This document shows, in pieces, positions 13,771 to 19,130 of a DNA stretch of 19,130 bases (its first letter is position 1; each line of letters opens with the position of its first letter). The notes beneath the pieces were generated by a model, which did no database searches, was not told where the DNA came from, and saw only the letters and a program-made list of their open reading frames with translations. The DNA is taken from assembly GCA_003242515.1 (NCBI GenBank), contig QGUS01000004.1:1-19130 (forward strand). Reading direction: 5' to 3'. The stretch comes from Actinomycetota bacterium. Its GTDB lineage: Bacteria > Actinomycetota > Acidimicrobiia > Spongiisociales > ZC4RG35. Made by a program: the position numbers and the translations under genes.

Positions 13771-13842
13771 CCGGACCCCGTGCCCCGGACTCCGTCCCGG
13801 GGGCAGGACTCCCCCGTGGAGCGGAAGCGGGACGGGGTCCGG
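13771..13842 (-). promoter_or_regulatory. Large hairpin in the secY 5' leader
   Basis: A perfect 11-bp terminal stem pairs 13771-13781 with 13832-13842 and encloses 50 GC-rich bases that can form a further GCCCC/GGGGC stem. It lies about 30 bases before the secY ATG. No U-run follows. It may be an attenuator, a remnant terminator after rplO, or an mRNA-processing site. Confidence 0.5.
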
Positions 13843-13876
13843 AGGGCCGAGGGGACGCGGCGAAGCCGACGGGTGT

Positions 13877-13897
13877 ACGAGGTACGGGGTACCTCGT
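13877..13897 (-). terminator. Hairpin abutting the rplO stop codon
   Basis: A perfect 9-bp inverted repeat (13877-13885 with 13889-13897) with a 3-base loop starts at the base after the rplO stop. No U-run follows. It contains CGAGGTACG and GGTACGGGG, linking it to the repeats in the next two spacers. A partial terminator or an mRNA 3'-end stabiliser are both possible. Confidence 0.5.
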
Positions 13898-14356
13898 TCA
13901 CCGAATCACCTCGGCGGTGCCACCCGCCGCTTCGATCTTCTCGACTGCCGCCTCGCTGAACTTGTGGGCCTTGACCGTGAGGGCACGGTCGATGTCGCCC
14001 TCGGCGAGGACCTTCACACGGCCGCGGTGACGGATCATGCCGCGCTCCCGCAGCAGCTCCGGGGTCACCTCGGTGCCGGCATCGAACACGTTGAGCGCGC
14101 CCACGTTGACCAGGGCGAAGTACTCCTTGTTCGGGTTGCGGAACCCCTTGAGCTTGGGGAGCCGCATCGCCAGCGGGGTCTGGCCGCCCTCGAAGCCCGG
14201 CCGCACGGTGTTGCGGGCCTTGAGGCCCTTGGTGCCGCGGCCGGCGGTCTTGCCCTTGCCGCTGCCCGGGCCGCGACCCACCCGCATGCGCCGCTTCTTG
14301 GCTCCTGCCGGCGGCTGCAGGTGGTGCAGCTTCAGCTGTTCTCTCTCTTCAGGCAT
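13898..14356 (-). CDS. rplO: 50S ribosomal protein L15
   Basis: Late-assembly large-subunit protein. It is 152 residues long. LKLHHLQPPAGAKKRRMRVG is followed by the glycine-rich GRGPGSGKGKTAGRGTKG, then GFEGGQTPLAMRLPKLKGF, and the conserved C-terminal fold ends in IEAAGGTAEVI. The ATG lies 3 bases after the rpmD stop with GGAGGAG 9 bases upstream. It is the last gene of the tightly packed spc block; a hairpin and a long spacer follow before secY. Confidence 0.98.
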   Translation of the reverse strand: MPEEREQLKLHHLQPPAGAKKRRMRVGRGPGSGKGKTAGRGTKGLKARNTVRPGFEGGQTPLAMRLPKLKGFRNPNKEYFALVNVGALNVFDAGTEVTPELLRERGMIRHRGRVKVLAEGDIDRALTVKAHKFSEAAVEKIEAAGGTAEVIR

Positions 14357-14359
14357 GGA

Positions 14360-14548
14360 TCACGACTCCTCCACCTCGACGAGGTGCTGGACCCTGGCCA
14401 GCATGCCGCGGAGAGCCGGCCCGTCGACCTTCTCCACGGTCTGGTTGATGCGGCGCAGGCCGAGCCCCCGGACGGTCGCCCGCGTCTTCGGCTTCTCGCC
14501 GATCAGCGAGCGCTTCAGGGTCACCTTCACGGTCTTCTCGTTGGCCAT
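14360..14548 (-). CDS. rpmD: 50S ribosomal protein L30
   Basis: Small large-subunit protein, 62 residues. VKVTLKRSLIGEKPKTRATV is followed by RGLGLRRINQTVEKVDGPALRGMLARVQHLVEVEE, the full short bacterial L30 fold. It lies 8 bases after rpsE and 3 before rplO, its standard place. Confidence 0.97.
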   Translation of the reverse strand: MANEKTVKVTLKRSLIGEKPKTRATVRGLGLRRINQTVEKVDGPALRGMLARVQHLVEVEES

Positions 14549-14556
14549 CGTCTACC

Positions 14557-15117
14557 TCAGCTCTGGGCCCGCATCGACTCGGTGCTGTTGTAGGCGGCGA
14601 GCAGCTTCGGCGGCACGAACTCCTCGGCGCGCTTGCCGCGGAGCCGGGCCACCTCGTCGGGACGGCGCTGCGCCATGAGCGCGTTCATGGCCGCCTTGGC
14701 GACGTTGATGTGCGTCGGGGAGCCCAGCGACTTGGCCAGGGCGTCCTTGATGCCCGCCGCTTCCAGGATCTGGCGGACGGCGCCGCCGGCGATGACACCG
14801 GTACCGGGAGCGGCCGGCTTGATCAGCACCTTGGAGGCGCCGTGCTCGCCCCACACTTCGTGGACGAGCGTCGCGCCGGCCATCGGGATCTCCTTCATCT
14901 CGCGACGCGCGATCTCGAAGGCCTTCTGGATGGCGGCCGGGACCTCACGGGCCTTGCCGTAGCCGATGCCGACACGACCGTTCCCGTCGCCCACCACGAC
15001 GAGCGCGGTGAAGCTGAACCGGCGGCCGCCCTTGACGACCTTGGCGACGCGGTTGATCTGGATGACCCGCTCGTCGTACTGGGTCTGCTCCGAGCTCGGT
15101 CTCTGTTGGCGTGCCAT
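14557..15117 (-). CDS. rpsE: 30S ribosomal protein S5
   Basis: Small-subunit protein at the mRNA entry channel that affects decoding accuracy. It is 186 residues long. The dsRNA-binding-like domain holds VIQINRVAKVVKGGRRFSFT and VVGDGNGRVGIGYGKAREVP. The second domain holds GTGVIAGGAVRQILEAAGI and SPTHINVAKAAMNAL. The ATG overlaps the rplR stop (TAATG), implying coupled translation. Length and motifs are normal. Confidence 0.98.
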   Translation of the reverse strand: MARQQRPSSEQTQYDERVIQINRVAKVVKGGRRFSFTALVVVGDGNGRVGIGYGKAREVPAAIQKAFEIARREMKEIPMAGATLVHEVWGEHGASKVLIKPAAPGTGVIAGGAVRQILEAAGIKDALAKSLGSPTHINVAKAAMNALMAQRRPDEVARLRGKRAEEFVPPKLLAAYNSTESMRAQS

Positions 15118-15470
15118 TAGAACTCCAGTCCTGCCTCACGGGCGGCGTCGGCGAGGGCCTTCACCCGGCCGTGGTACTTGTAGCCGCCCCGGTCGAAGAC
15201 GACGGTGTCGATCCCGGCCTCCTTGGCACGGGCGCCGATCAGGGCGCCGACCTTGGCCGCGGTCTCGACCGTGAGCCTCTCGGACCGGAGCTCCGGCTCC
15301 ACCGAGGAGGCCGCCACCAGCGTGGCACCCTTCACGTCGTCGATGATCTGGGCGTATATGTAGCGGTTGCTGCGGTACACCGCGAGCCGGGGCCGCTCCG
15401 CGGTGCCCCGCAGACGCTTGCGGACACGGCGGTGGCGTCGCTCGCGGGCGTCCTGACGCGTACCCCTCAT
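15117..15470 (-). CDS. rplR: 50S ribosomal protein L18
   Basis: Binds 5S rRNA and, with L5, forms the central protuberance. It is 117 residues long from the ATG at 15470. A basic N-terminus (RERRHRRVRKRLRGTAERPR) is followed by LAVYRSNRYIYAQIIDD and the ending FDRGGYKYHGRVKALADAAREAGLEF. A GTG one codon upstream would add one residue. I chose the ATG because it gives the one-base TGATG overlap with rplF seen at other junctions here. Confidence 0.97.
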   Translation of the reverse strand: MRGTRQDARERRHRRVRKRLRGTAERPRLAVYRSNRYIYAQIIDDVKGATLVAASSVEPELRSERLTVETAAKVGALIGARAKEAGIDTVVFDRGGYKYHGRVKALADAAREAGLEF

Positions 15471-16006
15471 CACTTACCTGCCTTCCCGGCCTTGCGGCGG
15501 ACGACCTCGCCCGCGTAGCGGATGCCCTTGCCCTTGTACGGCTCCGGCGGCCGGATCTTCCGGATGTCGGCAGCGACCTGGCCCACGAGCTCCTTGTCGA
15601 TGCCGATCACGTTGATCTTGGTCGGTTCCGGCACCTCGAAGGTGATGCCGGCGGGCGGCTCGACCACCACCGGGTGGCTGAAGCCGAGCTGCAGCTCCAG
15701 GGCCGAGCCCTTCATCGCGGCGCGGTAGCCGACACCCACGATCTCGAGGCCCTTGGTGTAGCCCTCGGAGACCCCGGTCACCATGTTGGCGACCAGCGCC
15801 CGGGTGAGGCCGTGCAGCGCACGGGCCTCCCGGGAGTCGTCCACCCGACGCACCGTCAGCGTGCCGTCGGTGAGCTCGAAGGCGACCCGGTCGGAGAAGG
15901 TGCGGGACAGCTCGCCCTTGCTCCCCTTCACCCGCAGGGTCGTCCCCTCGACGTTCACCTCGACACCGCCGGGGACGGCGATCGGCATCTTCCCGATACG
16001 GCTCAT
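15470..16006 (-). CDS. rplF: 50S ribosomal protein L6
   Basis: Large-subunit protein near the factor-binding site. It is 178 residues long with two related domains. It begins MSRIGKMPIAVPGGVEVNVE, has GVGYRAAMKGSALELQLGFSHPV at the start of the second half, and the ending IRKIRPPEPYKGKGIRYAGEVVRRK. The ATG at 16006 is set by MSRIGK; an 18-residue in-frame extension into rpsH is rejected. There is one base between the rpsH stop and this start. Confidence 0.98.
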   Translation of the reverse strand: MSRIGKMPIAVPGGVEVNVEGTTLRVKGSKGELSRTFSDRVAFELTDGTLTVRRVDDSREARALHGLTRALVANMVTGVSEGYTKGLEIVGVGYRAAMKGSALELQLGFSHPVVVEPPAGITFEVPEPTKINVIGIDKELVGQVAADIRKIRPPEPYKGKGIRYAGEVVRRKAGKAGK

Positions 16007-16007
16007 C

Positions 16008-16415
16008 TCACCAGACCTCGCAGATGATCTCGCCACCCAGGCGACGGCGGCGGGCCTCACGGTCGGGCATCAGGCCCTGGCTCGTGGAGACCACGGCCAC
16101 GCCGATGCCACCCTGGACCCGCGGCAGCTCCGCCGCGCTCCGGTAGACCCGGTGGCCGGGACGGGACACGCGACGCAGGCCGACGATGGCCGGACGGCGC
16201 CGCTCGCCATACCGGAGCACGAGCTCCAGGGTCTTGGCGGGCCCGTCACCCTTCACTTCGTAACGGTCGATGAACCCCTCGGACTGCAGGATCTGGGCGA
16301 TGCCGACCTTCATCTTCGAGGACGGCATGCTCACGCGCTCGTGGCCCACCGCAACCGCGTTGCGGATGCGGGTCAGCATGTCCGCGATGGGGTCTGTAAC
16401 CACGCCGGTGCTCAC
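16008..16415 (-). CDS. rpsH: 30S ribosomal protein S8
   Basis: Central-domain 16S rRNA binder and, in E. coli, the repressor of the spc operon. It is 135 residues long. VVTDPIADMLTRIRNAVAVG is followed by VSMPSSKMKVGIAQILQSEGFI, then RVSRPGHRVYRSAAELPRVQGGIG, and it ends at GEIICEVW. The start is the GTG at 16415, which overlaps the rpsN stop by 4 bases (GTGA) and has GAGGAAGG upstream. Longer readings run into rpsN and are rejected. Confidence 0.97.
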   Translation of the reverse strand: MSTGVVTDPIADMLTRIRNAVAVGHERVSMPSSKMKVGIAQILQSEGFIDRYEVKGDGPAKTLELVLRYGERRRPAIVGLRRVSRPGHRVYRSAAELPRVQGGIGVAVVSTSQGLMPDREARRRRLGGEIICEVW

Positions 16416-16597
16416 CAGGACGCCTTCCTCACTCCGGGGAGCTCGCCACGAGAGGCCAGCTCGCGAACACAGAGACGGCACATCCCGAAATCACGCAGGT
16501 AGGCGCGAGGGCGGCCACACCGCCGGCAGCGGTTGTAGGCGCGAACCTTGAACTTCGGCTTGCGGTTCGCCTTGGCAATCATCGATTTCTTGGCCAT
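16412..16597 (-). CDS. rpsN: 30S ribosomal protein S14, zinc-binding type Z
   Basis: Small-subunit head protein, 61 residues. C24, C27, C40 and C43 form the zinc ribbon CRRC...CRLC. The short Z type, rather than the 90-100 residue cysteine-free type, is what is expected in the spc operon of actinobacteria and Bacillota. GGAG lies 5 bases before the ATG within the 8-base gap after rplE. It overlaps rpsH by 4 bases. Confidence 0.98.
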   Translation of the reverse strand: MAKKSMIAKANRKPKFKVRAYNRCRRCGRPRAYLRDFGMCRLCVRELASRGELPGVRKASW

Positions 16598-16605
16598 TGA
16601 TCCTC

Positions 16606-17169
16606 CTAGACCTCAGCCGAGACCTTGCGGAACGGGAAACCGAAGGCGTCGAGCAGGGCCTTGCCGTGCTCGTCGTTCTCGGCAGTGGTCACGATCGTGA
16701 TGTCGAGTCCCCTGGTCTGGGAGACCTTGTCGAAGTCGATCTCGGGGAAGATCAGCTGCTCCGACGCACCCACGCTGTAGTTGCCGCGTCCGTCGAACGC
16801 CTTCGGGCTCAGGCCGCGGAAGTCGCGGACCCGGGGGATGGCGACGGCGAGCAGCCGGTCCAGGAACTCCCACATCCGGGCGCCGCGCAGCGTGACGCTG
16901 ACCCCGATCGGCATGCCCTCGCGGAGCTTGAACTGGGAGATCGACTTGCGGGCCCGGTTGACCTTCGGCTTCTGGCCGGCGATCAGCCCCAGCTCCTCGA
17001 GCGCATCGTCGATCACCTTGCGGTCGTTGATCGCCTCGCCCAGACCCATGTTGAGGACGATCTTCTCGATGCGCGGGACCTGCATCACGTTGGTCAGGCC
17101 GAGCTGCTCCATGAGCTTCGGCCGGATCTCCTGCTCGTACTTGACCTTGAGACGGGGCTGGTAGCTCAC
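16606..17169 (-). CDS. rplE: 50S ribosomal protein L5
   Basis: Binds 5S rRNA and contacts P-site tRNA. It is 187 residues long. PRIEKIVLNMGLGEAINDRK is near residue 32, then QKPKVNRARKSISQFKLREG, VTLRGARMWEFLDRLLAVAIPRVRDFRGL and NYSVGASEQLIFPEIDFD. The start is GTG at 17169, overlapping the rplX stop by 4 bases (GTGA). Nothing unusual is seen. Confidence 0.98.
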   Translation of the reverse strand: MSYQPRLKVKYEQEIRPKLMEQLGLTNVMQVPRIEKIVLNMGLGEAINDRKVIDDALEELGLIAGQKPKVNRARKSISQFKLREGMPIGVSVTLRGARMWEFLDRLLAVAIPRVRDFRGLSPKAFDGRGNYSVGASEQLIFPEIDFDKVSQTRGLDITIVTTAENDEHGKALLDAFGFPFRKVSAEV

Positions 17170-17471
17170 AGGTCACCCCCGCACTTGCGGCAGATCCGGT
17201 GCTTCCTGCCCTCGGCGTCGAAACGGGCGCCGATGCGGGTGGGGCCGCACTTCTCGCAGATGATCATCACGTTGGAAGCGTCGATCGGCATGTCCTTGTC
17301 GATGATCCCGCCCTGCATCGTCTGGCCGCGCGGCTTGGTGTGCCGCTTGGCCGTGTTGACGCCCTCGACGAGCACCTTGTTCTTCTCGGGGTAGACACGG
17401 GCGATGCGCGACTCCTTGCCGGCGTCCTTGCCGGCGATCACCATCACCCGGTCTCCGGTCTTCAGTTTCAT
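17166..17471 (-). CDS. rplX: 50S ribosomal protein L24
   Basis: Assembly-initiating large-subunit protein at the tunnel exit. It is 101 residues long from the ATG at 17471. The N-terminal KOW motif reads KTGDRVMVIAGKDAGKESRI, and IIDKDMPIDASNVMI follows. The C-terminal end has C72/C75 and C94/C97, a probable zinc ribbon found in a subset of L24 proteins. A GTG one codon upstream is possible; the ATG is preferred for its TGATG overlap with rplN. Confidence 0.97.
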   Translation of the reverse strand: MKLKTGDRVMVIAGKDAGKESRIARVYPEKNKVLVEGVNTAKRHTKPRGQTMQGGIIDKDMPIDASNVMIICEKCGPTRIGARFDAEGRKHRICRKCGGDL

Positions 17472-17839
17472 CACAGGACCTCCGGCGCCAGCGAGACGAT
17501 CCTCATGAACCGGCGCTCGCGCAGCTCCCTGGCGACGGGCCCGAAGATGCGGGTGCCGCGGGGCTGCTGGTTGTTGTCGATGATGACGCAGGCGTTGTCG
17601 TCGAACCTGATGTAGGTCCCGTCCGGACGGCGGGACTCCTTGCGGGTCCGCACCACCACGGCCTTCACCACGTCACCCTTCTTCACGGTGCCACCCGGGG
17701 TGGCGTCCTTGACGGTGGCGACGATCACGTCGCCCACGCCGGCGTACCGCCGGTGCGAGCCACCCAGGACCCGGATGCAGAGCACCTCGCGGGCCCCGGT
17801 GTTGTCGGCCACCTTGAGTCGAGACTCCTGCTGGATCAT
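17471..17839 (-). CDS. rplN: 50S ribosomal protein L14
   Basis: Large-subunit protein at the inter-subunit interface. At 122 residues it has the exact family length. It begins MIQQESRLKVADNTGAREVL, has GVGDVIVATVKDATPGGTVKKG in the middle, and contains DDNACVIIDNNQQPRGTRIF and the ending FMRIVSLAPEVL. The ATG overlaps the rpsQ stop by 4 bases (ATGA). Confidence 0.98.
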   Translation of the reverse strand: MIQQESRLKVADNTGAREVLCIRVLGGSHRRYAGVGDVIVATVKDATPGGTVKKGDVVKAVVVRTRKESRRPDGTYIRFDDNACVIIDNNQQPRGTRIFGPVARELRERRFMRIVSLAPEVL

Positions 17840-18102
17840 CGGGCACGCTCCACGATCTCGACGACCCGCCAGCGCTTCTGCTTCGAGATCGGCCGGGTCT
17901 CCATGATGCGGACGGTGTCGCCCACACGCGCCTCGTTGTTCTCGTCGTGCGCGTGGTACTTCTTGCTCCGCCGCACGATCTTGTCGTACCGGGGATGCCG
18001 CACCTGCTCCGGCACCTCGACGGTGACCGTCTTGTCCCGCACGTCCGAGACGACGATCCCGACGCGGACCTTGCGGCGCCCCCGGACCTGATTGTCACTC
18101 AT
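17836..18102 (-). CDS. rpsQ: 30S ribosomal protein S17
   Basis: OB-fold protein that binds the 5' domain of 16S rRNA. It is 88 residues long. KVRVGIVVSDVRDKTVTVEV is followed by HPRYDKIVRRSKKYHAHDE, then GDTVRIMETRPISKQKRWRV. Its ATG overlaps the rpmC stop by 4 bases (ATGA), and its own stop overlaps rplN in the same way. Confidence 0.98.
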   Translation of the reverse strand: MSDNQVRGRRKVRVGIVVSDVRDKTVTVEVPEQVRHPRYDKIVRRSKKYHAHDENNEARVGDTVRIMETRPISKQKRWRVVEIVERAR

Positions 18103-18317
18103 CGGGCACTCTCCTCGGCGCCGGTGGACGCCATCTGACGCTCCCGCATCACGCTGAGGATGCGGGCGATGTCCTTCTTGACCTGGGTCAGGCGGGCCGT
18201 GTTGTCCAGCTGATTCGTGGCCAGCTGGAAGCGCAGGTTGAAGCGCTCCTCCTTGGCCTCGGCCAGCGCCTGAGCCAGCTCTTCGTCGCTCAGCTTTCGA
18301 AGCTCGGAGGCCTTCAT
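18099..18317 (-). CDS. rpmC: 50S ribosomal protein L29
   Basis: Helical-hairpin protein at the peptide tunnel exit. It is 72 residues long. MKASELRKLSDEELAQALAE is followed by ERFNLRFQLATNQLDNTARL, IARILSVMRERQ and a short polar tail. The ATG at 18317 overlaps the rplP stop by 4 bases (ATGA); a longer in-frame reading lies inside rplP and is rejected. Confidence 0.97.
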   Translation of the reverse strand: MKASELRKLSDEELAQALAEAKEERFNLRFQLATNQLDNTARLTQVKKDIARILSVMRERQMASTGAEESAR

Positions 18318-18727
18318 GCGTCCTCCCTGGTCACGAACCTGGTCTTGATCGGAAGCTTGTGGCCGGCCTTGCGCATCGCTTCGCGGGCGAGCTCCTCGGG
18401 GACACCGGCGAGCTCGATCATGACCCGGCCGGGCTTGACGACGGCCACCCAGTACTCGGGGTTGCCCTTGCCTGAGCCCATGCGGGTCTCGGCCGGCTTC
18501 TGGGTCACGGGCTTGTCCGGGAAGATATTGATCCACACCTTCCCGCCACGCTTCACCGTACGGGTGATGGCGATACGAGCGGCCTCGATCTGACGGGCGG
18601 TGATCCAGCCCGACTCGAGGGCCTGGATCCCGTACTCGCCGAAGTTCACCCGGGTCCCGCCCTTGGCGACTCCCTTGAGACGGCCGCGATGCTGCTTGCG
18701 GTGCTTGGTCCGCTTGGGCATCAACAT
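18314..18727 (-). CDS. rplP: 50S ribosomal protein L16
   Basis: Large-subunit protein that helps position A-site tRNA. It is 137 residues long. MPKRTKHRKQHRG is followed by GGTRVNFGEYGIQALESGWI, KVWINIFPDKPVTQKPAETR, MGSGKGNPEYWVAVVKPG and the C-terminal AGHKLPIKTRFV. Two ATGs two codons apart are possible (18727 and 18721). The GGAGG ribosome site inside the end of rpsC is 7 bases from the first, so I chose 18727, although MPKR is the usual family start. Confidence 0.97.
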   Translation of the reverse strand: MLMPKRTKHRKQHRGRLKGVAKGGTRVNFGEYGIQALESGWITARQIEAARIAITRTVKRGGKVWINIFPDKPVTQKPAETRMGSGKGNPEYWVAVVKPGRVMIELAGVPEELAREAMRKAGHKLPIKTRFVTREDA

Positions 18728-18729
18728 CT

Positions 18730-19130
18730 CTATTCCTCCTCCCCTTCGTCAGGGGTGTCCGGGGAGTCCGGGCTCTCGGGGCTGTCCGGGCTGTCCGGCG
18801 AGTCGGCGGACTCCACCGCAGCCGGGGTCTTGGCCGCCGTCTCCTCGACGACCTCGGTCACCTCGGCCTCGGGCTCCTCGGCAGCCGCTGCCTGAACGAC
18901 CGACTCGTCCTCGACGACCTGCTCCTCGCGGGCGGTCTCGTACTCCACCTTGGCGTCGGCGGCGGTGGGACGGCGCTTGCCGCCACCGGCCTCGATCAGG
19001 CGGCGCGGCTTCTCCTCGAGGGCCTCGACCGGGCGCTTGCCGCCACCGGCCTCGATGAGGCGGGGCTTGTCCTCACCCACGGCCTCCTCGGCACGGGACT
19101 TGATGCTCTTCCGGGTGCGCCGGGCGGGCC
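18730..19130 (-). CDS. rpsC: 30S ribosomal protein S3, C-terminal extension only (runs off the right edge)
   Basis: Only the last 132 codons are in the window, and they do not include the conserved S3 domains, so the name rests on position: rpsC is the gene before rplP in essentially all S10 operons. The visible part begins with a basic stretch (ARRTRKSIKSR). Two copies of a 19-20 residue unit containing RLIEAGGGKR follow, encoded by DNA repeats 60 bases apart. Then comes a Glu/Ala/Val-rich region and a tail of SPD, SPE and TPD repeats ending EEE. This is far longer and more acidic than the short S3 tails of most bacteria. The tail is probably disordered. The stop is 2 bases before the rplP start. 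Confidence 0.8.
   Translation of the reverse strand, partial: PARRTRKSIKSRAEEAVGEDKPRLIEAGGGKRPVEALEEKPRRLIEAGGGKRRPTAADAKVEYETAREEQVVEDESVVQAAAAEEPEAEVTEVVEETAAKTPAAVESADSPDSPDSPESPDSPDTPDEGEEE
18972..19063. repeat. 60-base-spaced direct repeat inside the rpsC tail
   Basis: About 32 bases starting at 18972 recur from 19032 with one difference, followed by weaker similarity. The spacing is exactly 60 bases, that is 20 codons, so the reading frame is kept and the protein repeats RLIEAGGGKR. This looks like an in-frame tandem duplication. Confidence 0.7.

Noticed and set aside
11517..14030. Plus-strand open frame of 837 codons opposite map, adk and secY
   Set aside because: Same cause: the Asp/Glu/His/Gly-rich translation is the antisense reading of well-identified genes.
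17472..17474. GTG one codon before the rplX ATG as start (the same at 15473 for rplR)
   Set aside because: The ATG gives the TGATG overlap seen at other junctions of the operon; the difference is one residue and cannot be settled from sequence.
1..19130. CRISPR arrays, insertion sequences, prophage or defence genes
   Set aside because: None seen; the window is conserved housekeeping content with uniform base composition.

Overview
The window is high-GC DNA from an actinobacterium. GTG and TTG starts are common, stop/start overlaps of the TGATG, ATGA and GTGA types are frequent, S14 is the short zinc type, and adenylate kinase lacks its LID. The gene order matches the actinobacterial S10-spc-alpha block followed by rplM-rpsI-glmM-glmS. 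An Acidimicrobiia-like member is my best guess, from general impression only. There are no rRNA or tRNA genes, insertion sequences or CRISPR arrays.

Layout, reading the mainly minus-strand genes in transcription order from the right edge. (1) 19130-13898: the end of the S10 cluster and the spc cluster: rpsC (3' part only), rplP, rpmC, rpsQ, rplN, rplX, rplE, rpsN, rpsH, rplF, rplR, rpsE, rpmD, rplO. These are packed with overlaps or gaps of 1-8 bases. (2) 13897-10910: secY, adk and map, separated by unusually long spacers that carry hairpins and a degenerate GGTACGGGG-type repeat. (3) 10900-7899: the alpha cluster rpmJ, rpsM, rpsK, rpsD, rpoA, rplQ. It is preceded by a good candidate promoter and a structured leader of about 150 bases in the place where infA usually sits, and it ends in a 13-bp hairpin. 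(4) 7741-6734: two small plus-strand genes for unknown membrane proteins. (5) 6694-4497: coaA, a Yip1-like membrane protein gene and truA on the minus strand, with truA convergent on a plus-strand threonine ammonia-lyase gene. (6) 3195-1: rplM, rpsI, glmM and the 5' part of glmS on the minus strand.

The most notable element is in the 239-base glmM-glmS spacer. The minus strand at about 808-947 reads as a glmS ribozyme, the self-cleaving RNA that responds to glucosamine-6-phosphate. Cleavage is predicted between 945 and 944. GlmM makes glucosamine-1-phosphate from GlmS's product, so the ribozyme would give feedback control of amino-sugar supply for peptidoglycan. This RNA class is known mainly from Bacillota, which makes an actinobacterial copy worth attention. 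The second most interesting element is the uncharacterised structured leader before rpmJ.
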